NCBI GenBank assembly: GCA_019750335.1
Contig: JAIEOQ010000004.1
Coordinates: 372,001-436,000 of the forward strand
Direction of reading: 5' to 3'
From: Candidatus Obscuribacterales bacterium
GTDB taxonomy: Bacteria > Cyanobacteriota > Vampirovibrionia > Obscuribacterales > Obscuribacteraceae
Length of the DNA stretch: 64,000 nucleotides
The notes under the pieces were generated by a model. The model ran no database searches. It worked only from the letters and a program-made list of their open reading frames with translations, and was not told where the DNA came from. Below, piece by piece: positions 27,589 through 36,433 of the stretch. The first letter of the stretch is position 1; every line of letters starts with the position of its first letter. Made by a program: the position numbers and the translations under genes.

Positions 27589-28404
27589 CTAAATATTCGG
27601 GAAATTAGTGTTTGGTGCTGGAATGTGTGAAGGCGGCGGCACAAAGTTGGTTGCTTGTTCTTGCGACTCAACTCGTTTGCCTTGCACTATCTGATTGCCT
27701 CCGCGTGCCGAAGCTGAAGCTAGGGCTTGCGCTACCGCTTCCATAACTTCTTTTTCCGATTCACCGTGTCTGGGGAATGCGGAGATGCCGACGCTTACTG
27801 TTGCCGAAAATGATTGATCGACTTGAGCTGTTTGATTGGTGGAGAATTTGTTGCGCAGTCTTTCGGCAACAATGTTCAATTGTTCCAAACTTGTTTCGGG
27901 ACACACAACCAAAAATTTGTTGTCGTCAAATTTACCGCGCAGATCCACTTCGCGTAGATTCTTAGAGATCGTGTTTGAAATGCCGCGCATCAAAGTTTCA
28001 AAAGCCAAAGCAGGAATGGTGGAGGCAATATTTTCCAACCCATCGATTTGCAACATCAAAACACCGACTGCACGTTTGTAGCGGCGGGCGCGTTTTACTT
28101 CAATTGCCAGTTTGCTTAAAATCGTCCGCCCGTTAAAATTCTCGGTCAAAGGATCGATAAAAGCTAAGCGCTCAATTTCGCTGTGTTCTTCGTTGCCGGC
28201 TATACCGCTTGCCGAGCCTGGTATAGGTGTTTCGAAAGTTTTGCGAGTATTGATTAGACTTTTAGCCGCTGCCACCGGTTTTTCAATTTGACCGGTAGTG
28301 CGAAACTCACGTAACCGTTTGTCGAAAAGCGATTCTTGTCCTTTCAAACCACGGTCTAGGTTTCTCGGATCTTCAGCCATATGCACCCCAACGCCAGACG
28401 CCAT
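27589..28404 (-). CDS. GGDEF-like domain protein with degenerate active site
   Basis: The C-terminal 160 residues fit a diguanylate cyclase fold: FIDPLTENFNGRTIL at the start, ARRYKRAVGVLMLQIDGLE, and TVSVGISAFPRHGES. The catalytic GG(D/E)EF turn is replaced by KFDDNKF, so cyclase activity is unlikely. It may bind c-di-GMP or GTP or act only as a scaffold. About 90 residues of polar N-terminus precede the domain. I chose the ATG at 28404; a TTG at 28446 would add 14 residues. No sensor domain or membrane segment is seen. Confidence 0.7.
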   Translation of the reverse strand: MASGVGVHMAEDPRNLDRGLKGQESLFDKRLREFRTTGQIEKPVAAAKSLINTRKTFETPIPGSASGIAGNEEHSEIERLAFIDPLTENFNGRTILSKLAIEVKRARRYKRAVGVLMLQIDGLENIASTIPALAFETLMRGISNTISKNLREVDLRGKFDDNKFLVVCPETSLEQLNIVAERLRNKFSTNQTAQVDQSFSATVSVGISAFPRHGESEKEVMEAVAQALASASARGGNQIVQGKRVESQEQATNFVPPPSHIPAPNTNFPNI

Positions 28405-28446
28405 GTCTTCACTGCCAAGAGTAAACAAAGATTGCCAGAATGACAA

Positions 28447-28650
28447 GCCTATAAGGAAACAGATAATAATTAAGTCCGCTTAACTAGAAGCTTTATTCGC
28501 ATTTGCCAGCCCCGCCAAGGGTCACAATTACCAACTGAGACAATTGTACGCCTGAGATTGGTTTTCAAGAGTTAAACCCTTGTCAGATTTGCGGCTTGCT
28601 ACGTACTGTTCCCACCTGGCCAGTTCGTACTGTCTCAGGCTATTGGCAGT
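28447..28650. other. intergenic stretch without gene
   Basis: This 204-base gap holds no convincing reading frame. A few short similar words recur (CTGAGACA and GTACTGT variants), but I could not build a reliable structure. It should hold the minus-strand promoter region of the GGDEF gene and the 3' end of the SulP transcript. Confidence 0.4.
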
Positions 28651-31131
28651 TTAGGGAATACTGACTGTAGTCGTTTGTTTTTCAACCCAATCACGAATCA
28701 AATACAAACGATCGTCTTCTACTTTGTAGAGCAAAGGTACTACACGTAAGCCGCTAAACAGAGTTTCCAGGCGTGCCGACTCTTGCAGAGAGAAGTTAAT
28801 CGCATCATCGATTTCACGACTTGTAGCATGTTTATCAAAAAACTTGGATGCTTCGTCTTTGCCCCATTCATGCTCACTTACAAGAGTATCGACAAAACGT
28901 TCACGCTTGCTGTGGGGGTCGGACATTACACACTGGTTGTGCACAATCAATGCCATATATTTCACTCCGGAAGACAAGGCAATAGCAATTGAGAATTCGG
29001 AGTCTTGCATGTTGGCGCCGGTGCGACGAATGATATAAGCGCAATTTTTCGGCGTATGCAAATGTTTGCGATAGTCAATGCACATGCCGATTACAAGTTC
29101 GGCTTTATTCGATGAAGTATTCTCTACCTCGTAAAAATTCTGGCATTTAAGCAGATCTTCAACCGGTGTTCCTTGCAGTGCCGGCGGAATATTGTTTGGA
29201 TTATCCACAGCAACAAGACGCGACATATCTTGCTCGTCACCATGTGTATGACGCTGGCGTAAATTAGCTCCGGGCATTCGACTGGCAATAGCGTTAGCAA
29301 TCTGATTTGTGTTGAGCACAATAGCGTTGCGCAATTTGCAATCTTTCGGACCGGTTAGCTTGCTGTCATCACGCCCTTTAATATTGTCGGCGCAAGAACG
29401 ACATTCTTTCTCAAGCATCTCTTGATTGACTGTAATTACGGCTTCTTTATAGTCGCTAAAAAGATTTTCGGCACCAATTTTTTCGTCAGCACCGACTCGT
29501 CGCAACAGCTCCCAAGGCTGCATCGGCAGCTCAGCTAAAACAAGACGAATACCGTTACGCTTAAGTATGCTGTGCAATGACATCAGCGCTTCGGCGCCTG
29601 TCAGGTCCATGATTTGCACATACTTCATATGCAGAACGAGCACTTTAACATCACGCATCTGCAAAATAGTTTCACTGAATCTATCGGCAGCACCAAAGAA
29701 CAATGGTCCGTCAATTAAGAATGTGCGTACAAATTTGCAAGTAGGAATAGCCGGCGAATCAGCATTCTCAACCCGTGAATCTTCATGAGACAAAATACGC
29801 ACTGAGGACATCTGTCTGATGAACATGCCGCAAGTAAGAAGCAGTCCGGTAACTACACCGGCTGTAAGGTCGATTAAAACCGAAGCAACAGTGGTGATCA
29901 GTACGATATAGCCTTCGGTTTTGGATGCGCGCCAGATACGCTTGAAAGCATCCATTTCAATCAAACGAAAGCCGGTAAGCACAAGCACTCCGCTCAAGGC
30001 TGCTAGCGGTATCTGCTCAGCATATTTAGCTAAAGCAAATGAAAGTCCTAAAAGAAACAGCGCATGAAAAATGCCGGACAATCGCGTTTTAGCGCCGGAA
30101 CGAATATTCACTGCTGTACGCGCGATCACGCCGGTTACCGGAATGCCGCCAAAAAATGGCACAATCACGTTTGCTACGCCTTGCCCGATCAGCTCTTGAT
30201 CCGAATGATGCTTAGCCGACATCGTCATGCCGTCGGCAACCGAAGCTGAAAGCAAAGATTCAATCGAGCCAAGCATGAACACTGTAATTGCCGAAGCAAA
30301 CAAAGTATCCAGATCATCCCAAGGTAAATTAGGAATTGCCGGCATCGGCAACATGTTCGGTATGTGTGCGATATCGATAATGCGCGGAATATCAAACTTA
30401 AGATAAGTTGCCACCAAGCTGGCTACGACAATGGCCACCAGTTGACCGGGCACTGCTCGTGTCCATTTTGGCACAAGAATAGCAATCACAAGCACAAGAG
30501 AGCCGATCGCAATCGCTTGCAAATTGGCTTCTTGGTGGACAATCAAACGATAAAACAAGTGGGACATATCCTGAATAAATTCAGGCACCATCGGATGTCC
30601 GGCAAAAGGCGCAGCGGCGCCGGCGTGAGCAATCGGTTTTGCTTTCAAGCCTAAAAAGTCATCCAGCGAGTTGCAAATTACAAGTGTGCCGATAGCGTTG
30701 GCAAAGCCGATAATTACAGGGGTCGGTATGTATGAAATAAGTTTGCCCAGACGCATAGTGCCGGAAATTATTTGCATGACACCGGCGATCATTCCGACAA
30801 GCCAAATAGCCTGAATACCGTATGTTTGGGCAATTTCAATCAGGACAACAGCCATGGCAGCTGCCGGACCGGTAACTGCATATCTTTGCCCGCCTAAAAG
30901 CGAACCGATAAGCCCGGCAATAATACCTGTGGTAACGCCGACTCCCGGCTCAACGCCGGCGGCAATAGCCAGTGCGAGGTTAAGGGGCAAAGCAACAAGA
31001 GCGACAGTGATACCAGCCCAAAGATCAGCGACGAAAGTCTTTGGATTGACCATGGCTTTCCATTCGCCAAGCAAATATTTGACGTCAAATCCAAGAAATC
31101 TTTTTGAGGGAACCGGCAAAGAATAGCCCAT
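28651..31131 (-). CDS. SulP anion transporter fused to STAS and beta-carbonic anhydrase-like domain
   Basis: The 826-residue protein starts with the SulP (SLC26-like) transport core of about 12-14 membrane segments (residues about 28-430; FVADLWAGITVALVALPLNLA and GPAAAMAVV are typical). A STAS domain follows at about 450-560 (MRDVKVLVLHMKYVQIMDLTGAEAL). The last 190 residues form a beta-carbonic anhydrase-like domain. The zinc ligands are present as Cys in MCIDYR (about 683) and His and Cys in VHNQC (about 731-734), with the Asp-Arg pair of CIDYR. This points to bicarbonate uptake linked to CO2/bicarbonate conversion at the inner face. A small gene lies 15 bases upstream. Confidence 0.9.
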   Translation of the reverse strand: MGYSLPVPSKRFLGFDVKYLLGEWKAMVNPKTFVADLWAGITVALVALPLNLALAIAAGVEPGVGVTTGIIAGLIGSLLGGQRYAVTGPAAAMAVVLIEIAQTYGIQAIWLVGMIAGVMQIISGTMRLGKLISYIPTPVIIGFANAIGTLVICNSLDDFLGLKAKPIAHAGAAAPFAGHPMVPEFIQDMSHLFYRLIVHQEANLQAIAIGSLVLVIAILVPKWTRAVPGQLVAIVVASLVATYLKFDIPRIIDIAHIPNMLPMPAIPNLPWDDLDTLFASAITVFMLGSIESLLSASVADGMTMSAKHHSDQELIGQGVANVIVPFFGGIPVTGVIARTAVNIRSGAKTRLSGIFHALFLLGLSFALAKYAEQIPLAALSGVLVLTGFRLIEMDAFKRIWRASKTEGYIVLITTVASVLIDLTAGVVTGLLLTCGMFIRQMSSVRILSHEDSRVENADSPAIPTCKFVRTFLIDGPLFFGAADRFSETILQMRDVKVLVLHMKYVQIMDLTGAEALMSLHSILKRNGIRLVLAELPMQPWELLRRVGADEKIGAENLFSDYKEAVITVNQEMLEKECRSCADNIKGRDDSKLTGPKDCKLRNAIVLNTNQIANAIASRMPGANLRQRHTHGDEQDMSRLVAVDNPNNIPPALQGTPVEDLLKCQNFYEVENTSSNKAELVIGMCIDYRKHLHTPKNCAYIIRRTGANMQDSEFSIAIALSSGVKYMALIVHNQCVMSDPHSKRERFVDTLVSEHEWGKDEASKFFDKHATSREIDDAINFSLQESARLETLFSGLRVVPLLYKVEDDRLYLIRDWVEKQTTTVSIP

Positions 31132-31146
31132 GTTCTATCGTCTTCC

Positions 31147-31398
31147 TTACATCTTTTCGTACCAAACAGGCCCATCGTTCTCTTGTGCCGCTGCCGCTTT
31201 CTGACCTTTGCCCGAAGGTGGCGCCGCTTTGCTCAAGGTATCCAATACTTTTATATAGATGCGGAACATCTCAGCGCGTTCTTTGTCCGTCCAATCTAAA
31301 GGACGGAATTCATCCAAAATCTTATATACAGTACTTGCGTCTTTGGCCTGGCGAATACGTACTAGCCAATCGTCAAGATTGAGCGGCTGATTTGTCAT
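31147..31398 (-). CDS. small protein of unknown function upstream of SulP
   Basis: The 83-residue soluble, helical protein (WLVRIRQAKDASTVYKILDEF, then LDWTDKERAEMFRIYIKVLDTL) has a Lys/Ala/Gln-rich tail. No family is recognised. It ends 15 bases before the SulP-carbonic anhydrase gene on the same strand, so both are probably one transcript and it may assist that transporter. Confidence 0.65.
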   Translation of the reverse strand: MTNQPLNLDDWLVRIRQAKDASTVYKILDEFRPLDWTDKERAEMFRIYIKVLDTLSKAAPPSGKGQKAAAAQENDGPVWYEKM

Positions 31399-31464
31399 GC
31401 AATTAGCATAGAGCGCCCAGCCCGTTTATACAACTCTTGACCCTTGACAGTCGGCTTGCTCAGC

Positions 31465-32481
31465 TTATCCTACGCTTTTGTCACGGATATCAAGACAGAA
31501 CGAAACCAGCCTGTTCTCAGCCCAGAACTTGTCAAACAAAGCAACAGATTCATGCCCTTTTTGAATAAAACCACCATGACCGCCATATCGACTGGTAATC
31601 ATCTGGATATTCTTGTTATGTCCGGCAATAGAATTAAATGACTGAAAAGGCACGAGTGGATCATCTTCGGCTGCCACAAGCATGATTGGAATATTTATAT
31701 GCTTCAAAAGATGGACTGAACTTGCGGTGTGATAATAATGGCTGGCATTTTCGTAGCCGCCATCAGGCGCTGTATATCTGTCGTCAAATGCACGAATACT
31801 TTTGATGTTACGCAAAAAGCTCACATCATAAAGCTCCGGAAATAATCGCGCTTTCTGCACAATTTTTTGTTTCAGTGTGCGCAAGAACCACTCTTCATAA
31901 ACTCTGTTTTTTGGACGTTCTATTTCGGTGATTGCCAGCTCTAAATCTATCGATGGCGAGATTGCTGCTACGCCTTTAAGCGGCAAATTATCAGCAAGGG
32001 CATTCTCTGCTGCTGCTTTGAGCATTACATTGCCGCCTAAGGAAAAGCCACCTAAAATCACGTTCTGAAGCTTGTCGCGTTCAGTAATTTCGTGCAAAAC
32101 CGCAAGTATATCGGCTGATAATCCGGCGTTGTATAAGGTCGGCGTCAGATGCATTGAGCCGCCGCAATTGCGCATGTTCAGCCGAATGACATTGAGCCCG
32201 TGGTTAAACGCTTTTTGCGCGGCACCAAGCAAATATGGCGACTGACTTGAACCTTCAAGCCCGTGCATCAGCAAAAGAGTATGATGCTCCTGCGGCTTAG
32301 AATGATAATGACAGTGGGCCAGCAAGCGTATATTTTTGCCTACCGAAAACAATCGTTCATATGAACTTGCGGCAAAACTCTTGAATGAGCGCCGGATCAT
32401 AAGCGGTGCCATGGTCATCAGATGCCCGTTCCAGAAGCGCGGGTCGGGTATAAACTCCGGATGTGACCATTTGTTTGTCAT
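31465..32481 (-). CDS. YheT-family alpha/beta hydrolase
   Basis: The 338-residue protein matches the YheT/EMB8 group (COG0429 type). The N-terminal DPRFWNGHLMTMAP is typical, followed by LLLMHGLEGSSQSPYL, RLNMRNCGGS and the nucleophile elbow GGFSLGGNV. The catalytic Asp is in VAAEDDPLVPF and His in GGHGGF. These enzymes act on esters or lipids of unknown identity. Length is normal for the family. Confidence 0.88.
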   Translation of the reverse strand: MTNKWSHPEFIPDPRFWNGHLMTMAPLMIRRSFKSFAASSYERLFSVGKNIRLLAHCHYHSKPQEHHTLLLMHGLEGSSQSPYLLGAAQKAFNHGLNVIRLNMRNCGGSMHLTPTLYNAGLSADILAVLHEITERDKLQNVILGGFSLGGNVMLKAAAENALADNLPLKGVAAISPSIDLELAITEIERPKNRVYEEWFLRTLKQKIVQKARLFPELYDVSFLRNIKSIRAFDDRYTAPDGGYENASHYYHTASSVHLLKHINIPIMLVAAEDDPLVPFQSFNSIAGHNKNIQMITSRYGGHGGFIQKGHESVALFDKFWAENRLVSFCLDIRDKSVG

Positions 32482-32585
32482 TTGTACTGCCAGACTATTA
32501 TTTGAATGTAACCGCTTTCTTGTCTATTGGGCGGAATGTTATAGGATGTTATGTGGACAAATTACTCTTGGAGTAACAGCATACA

Positions 32586-32687
32586 GTGGCTGAAGGCGAA
32601 CCGTTCTTTTTTTTCTTATTCGCAGCGTTTGCCCTTTTGATTATCCTGGCAATTGGCGCTAATTTAGGCTGGTTTCCGACTATATGA
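32586..32687 (+). CDS. 33-residue membrane peptide
   Basis: A GTG-started frame encodes MAEGEPFFFFLFAAFALLII-type sequence with one membrane helix and a short polar end. Its TGA overlaps the ATG of the next gene (ATGA), which suggests coupled translation. The distance to the GGAG before it is longer than usual. It is too short for routine gene calls; support comes from the overlap and the clear membrane pattern. Confidence 0.45.
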   Translation: MAEGEPFFFFLFAAFALLIILAIGANLGWFPTI

Positions 32688-33076
32688 TCAGGCGTGTATC
32701 TGCTCTTTTAATAGCTTTTGGCGCAAGCTTTTTGCTGTCGTCTTGTGCTGAACTAGACTTAAATAGCGCGGAGCTTACACGCAATACAACCATTGAGCTT
32801 GTTGACTGGCATGTGGTTGGCCTCTGGGTAATCAACTCGCCTGTTGCCTGGGTCAGAGTGACCAACTACAACAATGTGCCGCTGCACGACATTACTTTTG
32901 AATACGATACATACGATCTGAACGGCAAGTTCTTGAACAAAGGCGAATACACCATTGAAGGCACAGTGCAGCCTCATTCAAGCAAAAACTTTGCTGAATT
33001 GTATGTCGGTTTAGTCGACTTATACTCTGAGCGCCTGAGCATAAAGCTGCTTCGCGTCAAAGAAAAGCATCATTGA
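32684..33076 (+). CDS. probable lipoprotein of unknown function
   Basis: The 130-residue protein begins with a lipoprotein signal: a basic start, a hydrophobic core and the lipobox LSSC at about residues 18-21. The mature part is a small beta-rich domain (WVRVTNYNNVPLHDITFEYDT, GTVQPHSSKNFAEL) that resembles the FxLYD/late-embryogenesis-type sandwich found in envelope lipoproteins. Function is unknown. It is coupled to the short membrane peptide before it. Confidence 0.7.
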   Translation: MIRRVSALLIAFGASFLLSSCAELDLNSAELTRNTTIELVDWHVVGLWVINSPVAWVRVTNYNNVPLHDITFEYDTYDLNGKFLNKGEYTIEGTVQPHSSKNFAELYVGLVDLYSERLSIKLLRVKEKHH

Positions 33077-33090
33077 CCCAAAGGACGTAA

Positions 33091-33252
33091 TTAATAAGGA
33101 CGGTGTTGCTGTTCTTTCTTGAAAGCCGATCTAAGGACCAGAAAGGCGATAAAGCCGTACAGCAGAATCATAATTCCGAACATGATTAGCGGCATCTTCT
33201 CGAAAATTCTCGCGAAGGGGCGAATCACCATCTCAATAATCAAAAATCCCAT
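33091..33252 (-). CDS. 53-residue membrane protein
   Basis: The product reads MGFLIIEMVIRPFARIFEKM, then one strong membrane helix (LIMFGIMILLYGFIAFLVL) and a basic tail ending KKEQQHRPY. An AGGA ribosome site is placed well before the ATG. It is one of several very short membrane proteins in this stretch. No family is recognised. Confidence 0.55.
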   Translation of the reverse strand: MGFLIIEMVIRPFARIFEKMPLIMFGIMILLYGFIAFLVLRSAFKKEQQHRPY

Positions 33253-33360
33253 CTTTATTCCTGGCTGTCGGTGTTAGCGACCAAGATACGTCAATAAAAG
33301 ACGATCCCTTGATAACTCAAGAATATTTTAGTGATTTCTTGACAGCATGCAAGTTAGAAC

Positions 33361-33498
33361 TTAGTCGCCTTGCTTCCAATAAAAGTTCTGTTTTCCCCAG
33401 AGCTTAGCCAAAATCGGCAGCACTGTTTCAGGCATCATCACGCCTATTATTGCCAAAATAAGACCGATACAGAGAGCAAATGAGATATAAATTGCCAT
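33361..33498 (-). CDS. 45-residue membrane protein
   Basis: The product has an N-terminal membrane helix (YISFALCIGLILAIIGVMM) and a short soluble tail (LPILAKLWGKQNFYWKQGD). The frame and the hydrophobic pattern are good, but the ribosome site is weak. It reads in the same direction as the 53-residue protein about 110 bases downstream. Confidence 0.4.
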   Translation of the reverse strand: MAIYISFALCIGLILAIIGVMMPETVLPILAKLWGKQNFYWKQGD

Positions 33499-33620
33499 AT
33501 AACTGCCGGCTAACCTTAAGCTGAAAAACCCTACAGGGGAGATTGTTGCGCGCTTTGATTAAGGTCTGGTTAAGAAGGAGATTGAGTATATCTCAAATTA
33601 GTTACAAAGTGTTATAAACC

Positions 33621-34505
33621 TTAAGGATTCTCCTCGGCAAGCTCCAAAGCCTGCACTCCCTCAAGGTTTCCGCCTTTGAACTTCCAAAGAAGCGAACTCA
33701 ATGGCGAAGCAATTCTTTCACTCACCTGTTTGGCTAAAAGCCCCAAAGCGCACATAGATTCCTCATCTACGGCATTGCTGATAATCATCTGGTCGTTAGA
33801 AGGAATAACGGCAATAAGCCCGTCTTTGGCTTCCAATGTCTCTTCCAGGGACAAAATTGCCTGGGGAATACAGATAAGGGAAGAGATTAGCTCTTTGTTT
33901 TCTTCAAAGTTCAAACCGACCAGCCACGCTTGAATTTGGAGCGATTCAAACTTTAGTGGAAAGGCGCTGATGCCATCTTTCTCGATAATTGCCGAAATAT
34001 TGCGGAAAGAAATCTGTGTTAGCGTCTCGGCATCAGGCAAACATGAAAGTACATCGCCTTTGCGTAAAGGGGTGTTCTTCCCGTCTTTATGCAGCATAAA
34101 CTGGGCAACCAAGTACTCATGCTCGCTGCGCAAGATTTCGGTATAAACAATCGGTCCTTTCGGACAGTCAGAACCGCTTCCCAGCTCATCCGGACTGGGC
34201 GGGTTGGCAACAAAATTGCGCAAAACCGGCACTACGTTCTCGTATACAACCTGGGCGCCGTAGCGTGGCTCTTGTGCCGTCCACGTCAGGTCCTGAATAA
34301 ACGGCTCCAAAATATTGTCCAGGTCGGCAGGATTAGCATGATAGCGGTTGTAAGCATCTTGCAAAGACAGCTTTAACACCGGCTCATTCTCACCATAAGA
34401 TAGATCTAGTGTTAATGGCGACGCGTTATTGAAAACAATCGGCAAGCCGGCAAGGCGTTCCCTGAAACGCTGTGTAAACTCATCTTCGCTCATCACATCC
34501 GGCAT
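33621..34505 (-). CDS. DUF1444/YtpQ-like protein (tentative)
   Basis: The protein of about 294 residues is soluble with a mixed fold. The start FTQRFRERLAGLPI and the later YTEILRSEHEYLVAQF and LSCLPDAETLTQIS recall the DUF1444 (YtpQ) family, whose function is unknown. The match is from memory only. The ATG at 34505 has AAGGAG six bases before it and is preferred over two upstream starts. It is divergent from the tRNA-Arg gene. Confidence 0.6.
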   Translation of the reverse strand: MPDVMSEDEFTQRFRERLAGLPIVFNNASPLTLDLSYGENEPVLKLSLQDAYNRYHANPADLDNILEPFIQDLTWTAQEPRYGAQVVYENVVPVLRNFVANPPSPDELGSGSDCPKGPIVYTEILRSEHEYLVAQFMLHKDGKNTPLRKGDVLSCLPDAETLTQISFRNISAIIEKDGISAFPLKFESLQIQAWLVGLNFEENKELISSLICIPQAILSLEETLEAKDGLIAVIPSNDQMIISNAVDEESMCALGLLAKQVSERIASPLSSLLWKFKGGNLEGVQALELAEENP

Positions 34506-34607
34506 CGTTTGCTCCTTGTCGCCCATTTTGGCATGGAGCAGCATACTTTATAGAGATTCAATTCTCCAGATCCTGAAGAAAAAGGATAAGATAGTTAGCC
34601 GATTCAT

Positions 34608-34683
34608 GCGCTCGTAGCTCAGTGGATAGAGCATCCGCCTTCTAAGCGGAGGGTCGTTGGTTCGAATCCAACCGGGCGCGCCA
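34608..34683 (+). tRNA. tRNA-Arg (anticodon TCT)
   Basis: The gene folds into a full cloverleaf: acceptor GCGCTCG/CGGGCGC (one G-T pair), D-arm AGCTCAGTGGATAGAGC, anticodon stem CCGCC with loop TTCTAAG, T-arm GTTGG TTCGAAT CCAAC. CCA is encoded. The anticodon TCT reads AGA. Confidence 0.95.
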
Positions 34684-34703
34684 TTATATAATGGATGCCT
34701 TGC

Positions 34704-34775
34704 GGGTCATTAGCTCAACGGTAGAGCAGTTGCCTCTTAAGCAATTGGTTCCGTGTTCGAATCACGGATGACCCA
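34704..34775 (+). tRNA. tRNA-Lys (anticodon CTT)
   Basis: Acceptor GGGTCAT/ATGACCC, D-arm AGCTCAACGGTAGAGC, anticodon loop CTCTTAA giving CTT, and T-arm CCGTG TTCGAAT CACGG form a standard cloverleaf. The discriminator A is present, but CCA is not encoded. It lies 20 bases after tRNA-Arg and is likely co-transcribed with it. Confidence 0.93.
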
Positions 34776-34886
34776 AAGTTTTCAATATCCAATTGTGCTG
34801 TTGGACTTGCCTCATGCATGATGCTGTTGGCAAGGCTTTTGGTCTGGCATTGCCCATTTAGAAGCATTCCCAGGTGGGCTCCAATA

Positions 34887-35255
34887 ATGAAGATCCCTTT
34901 ATTCAGCGCTTCCTTTGCCAGGAAGCGGAACAGATTTTTGCGCACAATCAACCCCCCACAACAAACAGAGGAGCCTGCTAAAACAGATAACAGCTGTCGC
35001 AATGAAGGCGCACAATATCTTATGCGAGGCGTGGATAAAAACGAACTATCGGTAGATTTATTGAGTACAGTACACAACCAAACTTGCCCGCTCGAGCATA
35101 CGCGCGCGACGGATAAGGTAGGTAAAGCGTACTGGCTCCAAAACACCAACCAGCAGACTTATAAGCCAGCTACCGCACGGTTCGACCCGCAACTTGAATA
35201 CTATTACCATCAGCTCGGGCTTGATGATGAACCCCCATCAGAAAAGCCGTGGTGA
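34887..35255 (+). CDS. hypothetical protein of about 122 residues
   Basis: The frame from an ATG at 34887 encodes a basic N-terminus (SFARKRNRFLR) and a polar remainder ending in a recognisable ordered stretch (FDPQLEYYYHQLGLDDEPPSEKPW). No family is recognised, and the ribosome site is weak. The codon pattern near the 3' end looks coding. It lies between two tRNA genes, followed by a hairpin. Confidence 0.4.
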   Translation: MKIPLFSASFARKRNRFLRTINPPQQTEEPAKTDNSCRNEGAQYLMRGVDKNELSVDLLSTVHNQTCPLEHTRATDKVGKAYWLQNTNQQTYKPATARFDPQLEYYYHQLGLDDEPPSEKPW

Positions 35256-35302
35256 CAGTGCAAGTGTCATAAGTTTTGGTCGCATCTAACTTCTACGCGG
35301 TA

Positions 35303-35347
35303 CACAAATGGCTAGGCACTTAATGTGGTGCCTAGCCATTGTGTGTG
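35303..35347 (+). terminator. long hairpin between hypothetical gene and tRNA-Leu
   Basis: AATGGCTAGGCAC pairs perfectly with GTGCCTAGCCATT around an eight-base loop, and CACA/TGTG extends the stem with a mismatch. There is no T run, so it may be a factor-dependent terminator or a processing site. Confidence 0.55.
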
Positions 35348-35518
35348 AGGTTGCTTTGAGTCAGGATTCGTTGGTTGTAATTACAGTAGATGCTCGGGTT
35401 CCGGATCCTGTTCCCGGGAATTTTCTTCTTGAGATCTGAATTTATTTTTGCGGTTTTTTGCGTGCGGATGTCAGGTGGCGAATTGCGATGTGGTATTCTG
35501 AATGTCTTCTCTACTCAT

Positions 35519-35601
35519 GGGCGAGTGGCGAAATTGGCAGACGCGCCAGACTTAGGATCTGGTCCGCAAGGGTGAAGGTTCAAGTCCTTTCTCGCCCACC
35601 A
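35519..35601 (+). tRNA. tRNA-Leu (anticodon TAG)
   Basis: Acceptor GGGCGAG pairs with CTCGCCC. The D-arm is GGCGAAATTGGCAGACGC, the anticodon stem CCAGA/TCTGG with loop CTTAGGA gives TAG, and there is a class II variable arm and a T-arm with TTCAAGT. CCA is encoded. A terminator follows at once. Confidence 0.93.
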
Positions 35602-35609
35602 CTTAAGTG

Positions 35610-35636
35610 ATCCAGCGAAAGCTGGATTTTCTTTTT
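35610..35636 (+). terminator. terminator of tRNA-Leu(TAG)
   Basis: ATCCAGC pairs with GCTGGAT around a GAAA tetraloop and is followed by TTTTCTTTTT. Confidence 0.9.
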
Positions 35637-35852
35637 GGGGGAGGCAAAAGGCGATTATCCGATCAATAACCGATCAAATTTGGAGTCGACATTTGCTGCA
35701 CTTGACGGTGCGCTACCAATCTAAATGGTTATTGCTAGTTCCAAATCCATCAACGTCGAATTTCACCAGTCAGAGACATGGTGGCAATTGCGGATTTGCT
35801 ATGGAAGAGGGCAATAGAGTCAATGAGCTTAGAAGAATAGAACTACAGAAAA

Positions 35853-35904
35853 CTCAAAATCAACCGGGATCAAACCCGTGTCGGTTCGACTCCGACCTTC
35901 GGCA
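35853..35904 (+). pseudogene. 3' half of tRNA-Leu(CAA), candidate attachment-site scar
   Basis: From the anticodon loop onward the sequence reads as a tRNA-Leu(CAA): CTCAAAATCAACC (loop with CAA and 3' stem), a class II variable arm (GGGATCAAACCC), T-arm GTCGG TTCGACT CCGAC, and acceptor CTTCGGC with discriminator A. No matching 5' half (GCCGAAG...) exists upstream, so the gene is incomplete. A break in the anticodon loop with an intact 3' part is the usual mark left by integrases that use tRNA genes. It sits at the border between host-like and accessory sequence. Confidence 0.7.
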
Positions 35905-36433
35905 GGCTTTAGTTTCAAGGTTTTGAATAACACACATTTTGGGGTAGTTTTTCCCGCATGTGTGACTATTGTGTGACGGTAGAAAAAATTTGAGTGGAAA
36001 ATGATTGGTGCGGAAACGTAAATCAAATCTGATCCCCAAGAAACGATCGAGTTCAGATGAATGCGTCCTCTGATTTCAAGGAAAGTAGCATAATCATTTG
36101 GCGGTAGCAGCCGCTGTTATCACTTGTTCGTAGCCTATCAGCATTTTTTATTCTCACAAATTCTCGAAACACATCTCTATTGAGTGATGAGCTATTTCAA
36201 GAACGGTTTATGAAAATTCATTAGCCGCTGAGCTTGCGGGTAAAGGCTATTAGCAGTTTTCATCTTGAGAATGTCAACTGGCGTGCGTGTTGCACTAATT
36301 GTCAAAAACTGTCGGGTTTTTGCATGCGCTGCTCCCGTCGACTAGACGCCACCCTTTGCACGGACTTGGCTTCCAAAGATTCTATCGTGAATCTTTGCAT
36401 AATAACCTGGTAGATCATTTAGCGCAGGCTGAC
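35905..36433. other. 529-base stretch without gene
   Basis: No supported frame is present. CACACA and TGTGTG words around 35931-35980 form loose inverted repeats, as are often seen beside attachment sites. The rest carries no structure that I can support. Confidence 0.5.
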
